From positions 3,364,750-3,388,457 of the forward strand of contig FN649742.1 of NCBI GenBank assembly GCA_000310025.1: a DNA stretch of 23,708 nt, read 5' to 3'. Under the pieces are notes generated by a model. The model did not search any database. It was not told where the DNA came from and saw only the letters and a list, made by a program, of their open reading frames with translations. The translations under genes and the position numbers were made by a program. Numbering within the stretch: the first letter of the stretch is position 1; the number at the start of each line of letters is the position of its first letter. Of this stretch, positions 7,494-16,100 are shown piece after piece. This DNA is from Ectocarpus siliculosus. Its lineage: Eukaryota > Sar > Phaeophyceae > Ectocarpales > Ectocarpaceae.

Positions 7494-8909
7494 CAGCACG
7501 GGACGCGCCAATAGTGGAAGCACTCGTCCGTGCTGTTGGCGAGTGGAAGTTAACCGATCTCAACGCAACGAAACACGAAGTCATACATGTATCAGCACGG
7601 GATGCGCCAATGAGTGGAAGCACCCGCGCTCTTGGCGAGTAGAGTTAACCGAATTCAACGCAGCGGTAGAAAATACCACAAATCATGCATCAGTACGGGA
7701 CGCGCCAATGAGTGGAAGCACCCGTGCTGCATATGTGATGTCAGCCTCAGCACGGGACGCGCCAATGAGTGGAAGCACTCGTGCTGTTGGTGAGTAGAGT
7801 AAACCGATCTCAAAAAGAAAGAACAAAACGCCGTACATGTATCAGCACGGGACGCGCCAATGAGTGGAAGCACCCGCGCTGTTGGCGAGTAGAGTTAACC
7901 GAATTCAACGCAGCGGTAGGAAATACCACAAATCATGCATCAGTACGGGACGCGCCAATGAGTGGAAGCACCCGTGCTGCATATGTGTTGTCAGCCTCAG
8001 CACGGGACGCGCCAACGAGTGGAAGCACTCGTGCTGCTGGCGAGTAGAGTTAACCGATCTCAAAAAAGAAAGAACAAAACGCCGTACACGTATCAGCACG
8101 GGACGCGCCAATGAGTGGAAGCACCCGCGCTGTTGGCGAGTAGAGTTAACCGAATTCAACGCAGCGGTAGGAAATACCACAAATCATGCATCAGTACGGG
8201 ACGCGCCAATGAGTGGAAGCACCCGTGCTGCATATGTGTTGTCAGCCTCAGCACGGGACGCGCCAACGAGTGGAAGCACTCGTGCTGTTGGCGAGTAGAG
8301 TTAACCGACCTCAAAAAGAAAGAACAAAACGCCGTACACGTATCAGCACGGGACGCGCCAATGAGTGGACGCACCCGTGCTGTTGGCGAGTAGAGTTAAC
8401 CGAATTCAACGCATCGAAAACGAAGTCGTACACGTATCAGTACGGGACGCGCCAATGAGTGGAAGCACCCGTGCTGCATATGTGTTGTCAGTTTCAGCAA
8501 GGGACGCGCCAATGAGTGCTGTTGGCGAGTAGAGTTAACCGATCTCAAAAAGAAAGAACAAAAACGCCGTACACGTATCAGTACGGGACGCGCCAATGAG
8601 TGGACGCACATGTGCTGTTGGCGAGTAGAATTAACCGATCTCCACGCATCGAAAACGAAGTCATACACGTATCAGTACGGGACGCGCCAATGAGTGGAAG
8701 CACCCGTGCTCATATGTGTTGTCAGTTTCAGCAAGGGACGCGCCAATGAGTGGAAGCACCCGCGCTGCGTACAAGTATCAGTACGGGTCGCGCCAATGAG
8801 TGGAAGCACCCGTGATGCATATGTGTTGTCAGTTTCAGCGAGGGACGCGCCAATGAGTGGAAGCACCCGCGCTGTTGGCAAGGGGGTTTCCCCGTTTCCA
8901 AGGCTTGGC

Positions 8910-8952
<43 letters not shown>

Positions 8953-9000
8953 ACGTATCAGCACGGGACGCGCCAATGAGTGGAAGCACCCGTGCCGATG
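7494..9000 (+). repeat. Tandem hairpin array with 250-bp higher-order period
   Basis: About 19 copies of a ~39-bp core that starts CAGCACGGGACGCGCCAA, continues TGAGTGGAAGCA and ends CCCGTGCTG. The first and last nine bases are complementary, so each core can form a hairpin. Copies start near 7494, 7593, 7691, 7748, 7843, 7941, 7998, 8094, 8192, 8249, 8344, 8438, 8496, 8579, 8673, 8729, 8779, 8836 and 8959. Three types of spacer alternate, giving a higher-order unit of 250 bp (for example 7591, 7841, 8092, 8342) that decays after 8440. Spacers carry GTTAACCGA(A/T)(T/C)TCAACGC or an A-rich AAAGAAAGAAC stretch. ORFs through it (ARDAPMSGSTRA repeats) are by-products of the unit. Confidence 0.9.
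8911..8951 (+). repeat. A41 homopolymer inside the array
   Basis: Forty-one uninterrupted A residues, preceded by a degraded spacer (GGGGGTTTCCCCGTTTCC). The normal array spacer has only about four A at this place. It may be a sequencing or assembly artefact at a read end. Confidence 0.8.
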
Positions 9001-9261
9001 GCGAACCGGGGTTCACCGAATCCAAGAAAATATATATATAAAAAAAAAAAAAGAGAAACCATCGCTAGTGTCCCAAAGAGAGAAATATTCGGGATTGGTC
9101 GACGTCCGGTGACCGTAGCGTCAGCAGCAATAATCACTCCATTCAATCCACAGGCGTCGAGAACGAACTAACGCGAGCTCGCGATATAACAACGCGTCGT
9201 TCTGGGCCCGACGAAAACCCACGTCAGATAGTTTCGCCCGAAGATAGGATTTGTAGACCAT
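9001..9261. other. Array edge and leader, no gene seen
   Basis: The last array spacer is distorted (run-rich, ATATATAT then A12 at about 9040-9052). From 9060 the sequence becomes balanced. No domain can be read before the gag-like region. Confidence 0.4.
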
Positions 9262-10266
9262 TCTAACTGCAGATCCAGGCGCGCGATCGACTACGCCCAC
9301 GATGAAAAGGAAAAGAAGTGTTCCCGCAACGCCGCCCTGACGCTCGCCCGCCGCCTGCCGCCGGTCCGCTGCTTATACGACTCCAACCGCGACCAGATGC
9401 CGACACGGGCCTCCACGCGGAGCGGCAGGGCAGCGGCTGGGCAAGCAGGGCGAGGTCGGGCGGCGACACCTTCGACACCACGCACGAGGAGGTCTACCGC
9501 GCGATCGGTGGCGAGCTCGACGGCTCGCCCCTCGACGCGCAGCGGATCACGTACTCCCGCGAGGCGTCGAGCGGTATCCTCCTCGCGAGCGCCAGGGACA
9601 GGCACCCGCGGCGACCCCCCCGCTGATGAGACTGAGCTCGCTTCTCTCCGCGGGCTGGTGGACGGCCTGAGGGAGGAGCTGCAGCGGAAGCGCGATGAGG
9701 CTGCCGGCGATCGCCAGCAGCTTCAAGCAACGATCGACGACCTGATCGCCACCCAAGCAGCAGGACCTGGCCTTCCGGGGGGGGGTGCAACTGGTGGGCA
9801 CAACCGCCCCACCATCGGCCTCTCGGGCCCCCGCTACACCCAGCGCCGAGGGGGCTAAGGCTACGGCAAAGGATAGAGCGCGGATGTGGGGGGACCTCCG
9901 CCGGGTAAAAGCGTGGCTCATCCTGGGGCGGCCTCCGGCAGTTTCAAAACTGTCGCAGATGGAGTGGCAATCCTTGCTTCGCAAAGGCGTCCTGGTGACA
10001 GAGAAAGTGGCGGCATCGCTCGACACGCTCGTGGTTACTGCTTCGCCTTCAACTCGTCGTCCGGTTGCCATGATCGTAACTGCCCACACATCCACACCCA
10101 GAACCCTTCCCACGCTAGGCGCGGAGCGTCCGAAACTCCGGCAACCGGCGCGCGCGGCGTTGGCCACGGCAACGGGGGAGGGCGCGGAGGAGAGGCGCGC
10201 GCCGCTGGCGAGGGCGGCGCGAGACCCAAGGCCGCTGGCTTCTTCACCCACGGGAAAGACAAATAG
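9262..10266 (+). pseudogene. Gag-like protein with coiled coil and CCCH zinc finger, frame-shifted
   Basis: Protein-like sequence shifts frame several times. Frame 1 (9262-9396) includes a RRLPPVRCLYDSNRDQ stretch. Frame 3 (about 9398-9610) includes FDTTHEEVYRAIGGELDG. Frame 1 (to 9776) holds a heptad coiled coil (LRGLVDGLREELQRKRDEAA). Frame 2 (9786 to about 9990) includes MWGDLRRVKAWLILG. Frame 1 then returns with CFAFNSSSGCHDRNCPHIH, a C-x8-C-x4-C-x3-H finger close to the CCCH pattern of nucleic-acid-binding gag proteins in DIRS/Ngaro-type elements. One break falls on the G9 run at 9777-9785, a likely indel site. The frame ends at TAG 10264-10266, directly before the recombinase. The gag-like role is inferred from the finger, coiled coil and position. 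Confidence 0.55.
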
Positions 10267-11514
10267 GGGTGCGGGCTCTCCCGCGTAGCGGGGGGGGCTA
10301 CCTCGGATGGCAGCGCACCTGCGTCTAAATCGAACGGCAGCACGCCGGTCTACACGAGGTTGGCTCCAGGGCTATCAGCAGGTTCAGGACCTGGGACAGG
10401 CAGGACGGGACTTTGTTACCGACGTCTTGGCATGCAGCTCGTCGAGCACTCAGTTGCGTCTTCGTCTAGAAGGACTTACACGTCAGGCTTCAACTCTTGG
10501 TGCACGTTTCACAGGCTGACGGAGAAGCCCAAGTTCCTAGGGCAACGTGCCGGGGACCTTCATGTGTGGGAGTTGATAGACTTCGTAGCCTGGTGTTTCG
10601 AGTCTGAGGGTAATCTAGCGAGTACAATATCCGGAAAACTCACGGCTGTACAACATTTTCATAGGCTGGAAGCTTCTGTCGAGCTAGACTTGTCGTCTCC
10701 GATGTTGAAATGTGCGCTAAGGGGGATTGCGAGGAACCACGTGGCTGTGGGGACGGTACGCCGTGTGCGCCTGCCTGTGTCTTGGCGTATGCTGCTGGAC
10801 GGGCAAAGCGCAAGCCAGAACTGGGGGGAAGGGGGCAGAGTGATGTGGCTGTGTCTGTGCTTGTCCTATCTCTTTATCACACGGTCTGATGAGGTGTTCG
10901 CGAATGATGCGGGCAGGGTGCATGAGGCACACTGTCTTACGAGGGCGGACGTAGCATTGTTTGCTGGCGAGACGCAATTAGTCTTTAGTCACTATCGTAG
11001 AGCAGACCGTGTCGAAATGAGGTTTAGAGGGCACAAGGCCGATCAAGAGCAGAAAGGAAACATACGGGTTCGTACGCGAGACGAAGTCACCGGACCGCAG
11101 TCAGGTGTGAGAGCACGCGGCGGCGCGGTGGCTCTTGTGGTGGAGCTGTTATCGTGTCATGCGACGTTCCCTGACTCCGCACCGTTGGCTTCGTACCGTA
11201 GTGGAAGAGCAGTGAGAGTAGTGAGGTATACTGCTGCCCTCCGTGCACTCAGAGAAGTGGTAGCGAAGTCGGGGCGTAACCCCCAGGAGTACGCGTTGCA
11301 CTCGTTGCGAATTGGAGGCTCGACGGCTCTTGCATCGGGCGGAGACATCGCAGAACGAGTGATTCAGAGAGAAGGGAAGTGGAGGTCGGATGCATACAAG
11401 CCGTACGCGTGAAACAATGTAGAGGATTCGCGGCGAGTGTCACGGAAACTTACAGACGGCAGTAGGATCGTACCGAGACAGCCGGGGGAGGGGACCGTCT
11501 GGGGGAACGGATAG
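10267..11514 (+). pseudogene. Tyrosine recombinase (YR) with premature TGA
   Basis: Frame 1 is open from the TAG at 10264-10266 to TGA at 11410-11412, with the first ATG at 10432. An N-terminal core-binding helix domain (SSSRRTYTSGFNSWCTF onward) is followed by the catalytic domain. Visible residues are Arg in LFITRSDEV, H-x-x-R in LHSLRIGGSTA, and GKWRSDAYKPY, where the last or preceding Tyr is the nucleophile. This matches the R...HxxR...W...Y order of DIRS/Ngaro/Crypton recombinases, which insert element circles by strand exchange. After the TGA the same frame reads NNVEDSRRVSRKL, a typical end of such domains, to TAG at 11512-11514. The TGA therefore probably replaced an Arg codon. The frame is otherwise intact, so readthrough or a read error would give a full protein. 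Confidence 0.85.
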
Positions 11515-11555
11515 TTGACTTATTCGGTAGTCGTCCAGAAACTGACCTCGATGTG

Positions 11556-11793
11556 GGTGTTGTAGAATGGGGTGTACCATTTGAGGACTTGGTCAGTTTT
11601 GGGACTCCTGCGTTTGCAGTCGTAGTCCCCCGGCTAGTATTTGTGGGGAGAGAGATGGATTTGTAAGAGTTGATGCCGGCCTTTGCAGCTAACGCGGCCG
11701 GAGAGACGATGAGCGTTTCGTGCGTCTCTCTCCCCAACACGTAGCCTAGAAACCGAAGAAATAATGAAGCAATTCGAAAGAAAACAAAATAAA
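11556..11793 (+). repeat. Split direct repeat B1
   Basis: Matches 12127-12364 with one substitution noticed (G at 11571, T at 12142). Starts GGTGTTGTAGAATGG, ends AACAAAATAAA. Confidence 0.9.
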
Positions 11794-11794
11794 A

Positions 11795-12058
11795 GGAATG
11801 TTTGTTCGTCGAAGCAGATAGAATAAACTGGTGTTTATTTTGTAACAGTTCGAATTAGAATTTGGCTTCATTTTTCTACCGGAAACCCAGGGTCACGGTG
11901 TTTGGAATTATTAGTCTATAGTTGGGGGTGTCATTCCGTGATCGAGTCCACGCAGGGGCTGTAGCAAAGTCGGGTAACGTGTGACAGCTACAGAGCGCGT
12001 GAAGCAACGGAAGGACAGCAGCAGCCGCCTAACGCAGTAGCGGCGGCAGTTTAGAAAA
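11795..12058 (+). repeat. Split direct repeat A2
   Basis: Second copy of A1, immediately following B1. Two one-base T insertions distinguish it from A1. Confidence 0.9.
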
Positions 12059-12126
12059 TCCCGCCCTCCCATCCCTTTTCTTTCGAAGGTGGGGGCATAA
12101 GTTCGGGAATATTCGGTATCTAGTCA

Positions 12127-12364
12127 GGTGTTGTAGAATGGTGTGTACCATTTGAGGACTTGGTCAGTTTTGGGACTCCTGCGTTTGCAGTCGTAGTCCC
12201 CCGGCTAGTATTTGTGGGGAGAGAGATGGATTTGTAAGAGTTGATGCCGGCCTTTGCAGCTAACGCGGCCGGAGAGACGATGAGCGTTTCGTGCGTCTCT
12301 CTCCCCAACACGTAGCCTAGAAACCGAAGAAATAATGAAGCAATTCGAAAGAAAACAAAATAAA
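12127..12364 (+). repeat. Split direct repeat B2 (element right end)
   Basis: Second copy of B1. It is separated from A2 by 68 bp that match neither repeat, apart from a short ATTCGGTA shared with the B1 upstream flank. Confidence 0.9.
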
Positions 12365-12376
12365 CCATGAGGTTAA

Positions 12377-12987
12377 GAGCGTATTTCGACGGCTGCCGCC
12401 GAGGAGGCCGCCCCGTCGTCAGGTTACCGCATCAAATCAGCGCATCTTCCACGTGATCACAGCGCTGAAGTTCTCGTGGTTACGTCCGCTGAGAATAATG
12501 AGGAAGATCGTGTATACCGTTGTTCGCTGAGCATGGTCCTTGCCTCGTAGGTGGTGTTGTTACAGTTGACGACGCTTCATTTACGACTCGAGTCAACATT
12601 CACGGTGGACCGGCCAAATCACAATATGGTTGTGCTGCTCTGCTAGATTCAGGATCACCGGCAACGTTCATCAACAGCAACGCTGTTGGTACCCTCAAAG
12701 CCATGGGAGCAATCTCAGAGGCTTGCATCTCGCACGGTAACACACGTTCTTGGGGAGGTTTTGGTACATCCGAGTCTCTTCAGACGTCCGACACAGTCCG
12801 TCTGAGTGTACAATTTTTCCACGGTGATACGCCTTCGGCTTCTCTTGCCGTTTGGGCACACGTCGTCCCTGCAAACACCATGCAGTTTCCCATCCTCTTG
12901 GGACGCGATAGTTTCATGCGATTTAACACTCGCGCGTACCGTATGTTGCCTCCGCGGCCACTGGACAATCAATCGCGTTTTTTGTGA
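12377..12987 (+). pseudogene. Ty3/gypsy gag tail and aspartic protease
   Basis: A frame from 12377 (ERISTAAAEEAAP...) shifts near 12545 into the open frame 12520-12987. That frame contains LLDSGSPATFIN, the retropepsin active site (Asp of DSG at 12646-12648), and later FPILLGRDSFMRF, which corresponds to the conserved LGRD/LG-x-D C-terminal motif of retroviral-type proteases. The frame breaks at the T6 run near 12980, and the protein continues in frame 2. The protease matures the polyprotein as a dimer in the particle. The catalytic residue is intact, but the copy is broken. Confidence 0.75.
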
Positions 12988-13690
12988 ATATACGCTTGCC
13001 CACCAGGACGATTCTGGTGCGGTCGCGTATGTGCCCGATTTCACAGCCCCGGCGGACCAATTCCAGCTCCGTTATGCAGGGCCGACGGGTACCTCATTGT
13101 CAGACGACCACCAAATGATTGAGGTCGACTTGGTGCGTTCCAACGGTACACCGGCTCTGACCGGTCAATACCTTGTCGACGTGTTACCTGAGGTTTCGTC
13201 GAACGAAGAAATCCTTGTCTCCGACGGACGTCAGTTTGTGCCGCTCGCGGGTGCCGCAGAACTTGAGCCAGGAGACTTGCTCGGTACTGCTGCCGCCCCG
13301 CTGATGCGCGTGCCGGTAGATCATTTAGAACAACAGTTCAGCGACGAAGCTGATACTTCATGTTCTGTGCCTGGACCTATTTTGGGTTCTACCGATGATA
13401 ACGCGGACAGGACCGTCGATCCGCAGGTGCGTTGCTACGACCCCTTCGTGCACCACCTGCGATCCACCGATCCTCCTGTGCCGGACCCAGCGAAATCATC
13501 CCCTGCGGCCCCTGCCTCCGCCCACACTTCGCCCTCGCCGCCACCACAGCATGTGATGGAGTGGTTGAGCGCTGATCAGAGAGTTAGCTTTGAGTCATTG
13601 TGGAATCGCTTGCCGCCTCACCTGAAGTTGGTTAAGTTTGATCTGACACGGTCCTGGTTGGTCACCAGAGGTCATCATAGAACTTGGTGA
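12988..13690 (+). pseudogene. Protease-RT linker region
   Basis: An open frame (with the segment 12806-12987 as shadow) of acidic and Pro/Ser-rich sequence. It ends with a helix-forming stretch (WLSADQRVSFESLWNRLPPH) that usually leads into RT. The frame is lost at 13688-13690, just before the conserved ELxxLLxxFxDVF segment. Confidence 0.55.
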
Positions 13691-14650
13691 TCTTTTGCAT
13701 GACTTCCAAGACGTGTTTTCCCCCATCCTCGACGGATTTGGGGTCCTGTTCCCTGATACCGTTTTAGATCAAATTACCTCCGGATTGTCCCCCTGCGACG
13801 TCCAAATCGTACCGTATGAATCCTTTGGTTGCGAAGCAAGTCGATGCCATTTTGGACCTGTATCTAGCTGCTGTCCTAATTCAGCATTCGACCTCTCCTT
13901 GTTTCAGCCCCATTGTGGGTATACCAAAGACGCCTGGTGGCATACGTATCTAACTACCGAAAGTTGAACCAGCAGCCTTGGTAAACTTCCCATTCCCCGA
14001 GTCGACGCCCTTCTAACAAAACTCAACAGAGGTTTGATTTCCTCGCAGTTCGATTTTACGGGTTCCTTCCACCAGATCACTTTCCACAAGGACACTATCC
14101 CCCTTCGGCCTTTGCGACCCCCACTCGTTTGTTCGAATGGCTGCGCATGCCGATGGGTGCTAGCCAGTCCGCAGTCCAATTGTAAAAGTGACTAACGAAG
14201 TAATCAAAGGCCTAGATGGGGTCGAGGCATACCTCGATGACGTCGTTGTTTTTGATGAAGGCCCGCTGCAGCATGTCCGTAATGTGCTCACGCTCTTCGA
14301 ACGGTTGAGAAAGTACGACCTCAAACTTTCTCCCTCGAAAGCCCCATCGGTACCACCAAGGTGACTACTTAGGGCACACCATATCTTCGAAAGGTGTCCT
14401 CCCCAACGCCCGTAAAGTAGAAGCCCTGGCTGGTATGCCCATGCCTACGAACGTCAAGCAAGTCAGGTCGCTCATGGGTGGTCTGAGCTACTACCGACGT
14501 TTTCTCAGAGACAAGGCCAAGCGTGTGAAGCCCATTACTCACTTGCTCAAAAAAGGTGTTCCCTTCGCTTTCACGAGCGACATGGAAACAACTGTGCGCA
14601 GCCTACTGGCTGAGCTCGCGAAACCGCCCATTCTAGTGTTTCCTGAATGG
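13691..14650 (+). pseudogene. Ty3/gypsy reverse transcriptase, heavily frame-shifted
   Basis: Conserved pieces appear in order. First HDFQDVFSP (13697), then IVGIPKTPGG and NYRKLNQQPW (13915-13980). After a shift come KLPIPRVDALLTKLNRGLIS and FDFTGSFHQI (motif A), then FATPTRLFEWLRMPMGAS (motif B region). TAA follows at 14183-14185, then AYLDDVVVF with the catalytic YLDD at 14230-14241, and LSPSKA. The thumb and connection follow as one frame (14435-14680), with RSLMGGLSYYRRFL. At least four frameshifts and one stop occur, so it cannot make an active enzyme. Confidence 0.8.
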
Positions 14651-14659
14651 GACGCTATC

Positions 14660-15060
14660 GCGGACAGCACACGCCCTTGAAGGTCTTTGCTGTGACGCCA
14701 GCTCCGACGGTCTCGGCGATGCGCTTGAGCAAGAGCAGAAGGACGGCTCGGTACGGCCGATCGTTTTCATCAGCAGAGCTACGCTCGACGCTGAACGTAA
14801 CTGGAATGAACGTAACTGGACCGCTCTCGATCTCGAAGCAGGAGCCGTTGCATGGGCGATCACGCGTATCCGCGAATACCTTCGTGGCACACACTTCCGC
14901 ATCTATTCAGAAAAAAGGCGCTGGAAATTTTGCCGAAAATCAGCGAGCACAACCCACGCGTCCAACGCTGGATTGAGTTCCTTGAGGCATACAGCTACAC
15001 GTTGGAATACCGACGAGGTGCCTCGAACGGCAATGCTGACGTGCTGTCTCGTCTACCGAT
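14660..15060 (+). pseudogene. Ty3/gypsy RNase H domain
   Basis: CCDASSDGLGDALEQEQ (catalytic Asp), RPIVFISRATLDAERNW, LDLEAGAVAWAI (catalytic Glu) and REYLRGTHFRIYS are readable from about 14690 to 14905. A shift at the A6 run near 14912 leads into the ORF starting at 14852, with KALEILPKISEHNPRVQRWI and GASNGNADVLSRL. A 15-bp in-frame duplication (14793-14807 and 14808-14822) repeats ERNWN. The domain degrades the RNA template strand. Confidence 0.8.
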
Positions 15061-16100
15061 TGAGCCTACTGACGCCGACGTCAACGGTAACAGTAGTTTG
15101 ACGTCCCCCGAGGACGTTGGTGTGTATCTGATCCGAGCGACAGGTCACGCACCACCCGGACAAACCACGCCTGGCGTTGGTTGGGGTGGGCTACCCCTTA
15201 CTTCCGATGATATTGCGGATTTTCACAGACACGGGACTCGGATTAACGACCTTGATGCTCCTGACGGAGAATTCGTCGCTCGTGTTTTTCCCAACGTCAC
15301 TGCGCGAGGACCTTTGCGACACCTTGCGGACGCTCGTGCAATGTCTTGTACCGAACACTCCATATTTGCTGTGCCTGAGGTTATCTCCGCTGCAACCCAG
15401 ACTACACAGGATACTGTGCCGGCACTCCGGTCTTCAGCTTATCCTGTTGTGTCTCCGATGAGACCATTGTATAGGGACAGTGCCACGGTTTACGGACCGT
15501 CTGCGCGACCCCACACGGATACAGCTGCATTTGCGCTCCTTATCCACGACACGCAGACCGCCCACGGTAACTCTCGGTTGCCCCCTGTCGTGTCTCCTGC
15601 GCCAGTAACTGTCGACGCCGGCTCCCAGTCTGATCGTTTGGATACCGCCGACTCATTGCCGCCGCCTTCGACCTATCGGTTGCAACCACATCGTCGTGAT
15701 CCTTCGGAACTGATCTCTTATCGTACGCCTCGCCGAACCGCGGCTGTTGCGGGTCAGCCTCAACCCGATGTAAACTACGGTTTCGGTCCTGATTTGTCGA
15801 TCCCCCCACATGTTCCGCGTGCAGCTGCCGCTGCAGGCGCTTCTCGTCGTCAAACACGAGTACCGCCAGCCGCCACCACGCCTGAGCCTGCTGTCGAGCA
15901 TGTCCCAACGGTGCCCATAGCGCCGCTGGAGACGGTTTCCGACGCCCCTTCGGGTCCTCTGTTGGGTTTGTCACAACCGGCTGCTTCAGCTGATACGGCA
16001 ACACGCGCAGTGGATTCCGCGGTCCTCAATCCTGCAGAGTTAGAATTCCGTGAGTCCGTCGAACGCTACACGCGTGCCGATTGGGCGCGGGAACAACAGA
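15061..16100 (+). pseudogene. Long proline-rich linker between RNase H and integrase
   Basis: About 340 residues in one uninterrupted frame (part of the open frame 14852-16345). They are rich in Pro, Ala, Ser, Thr and Arg, with no predicted fold (SLPPPSTYRL, HVPRAAAAAGASRR, PAATTPEPAVEHVP). In most Ty3/gypsy elements the gap between the VLSRL motif and the integrase zinc finger is only tens of residues. It is the longest undamaged stretch of the element. Confidence 0.6.

Larger units (their letters stand above)
6079..12364 (+). mobile_element. Tyrosine-recombinase element with split direct repeats, no RT found
   Basis: Two repeat pairs occur in the order A1 (6079-6340), interior, B1 (11556-11793), A2 (11795-12058), B2 (12127-12364). 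A2 starts one base after B1 ends. A1 starts, and B2 ends, at exactly the same bases. This A1-B1A2-B2 layout is known from Ngaro and PAT-type YR retrotransposons. The interior encodes a CCCH-finger gag-like region and a tyrosine recombinase on the plus strand, as expected. Unlike those families, only about 100 bp separate the gag-like and recombinase frames, and no reverse transcriptase or RNase H is readable anywhere inside. The left end interrupts the NADAR gene. The right end abuts a Ty3/gypsy element. Near-identical repeats suggest recent mobility although the ORFs are broken. Confidence 0.6.

Noticed and set aside
7494-9000. CRISPR-like array of regular repeats
   Set aside because: The spacers are themselves repeated with a 250-bp higher-order period, there are no unique spacers and no cas genes, and the context is eukaryotic.
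7494-9000. Overlapping ORFs encoding ARDAPMSGSTRA-type peptide repeats
   Set aside because: They appear in several frames and both strands purely because the DNA unit lacks stops. No consistent frame is kept over the array.
11556-12364. Small LTR or TRIM-like element with B1 and B2 as LTRs
   Set aside because: B ends AATAAA rather than CA, and this would not explain why a copy of A starts at 6079 at exactly the same base as after B1. Kept as the main alternative to the split-repeat model.
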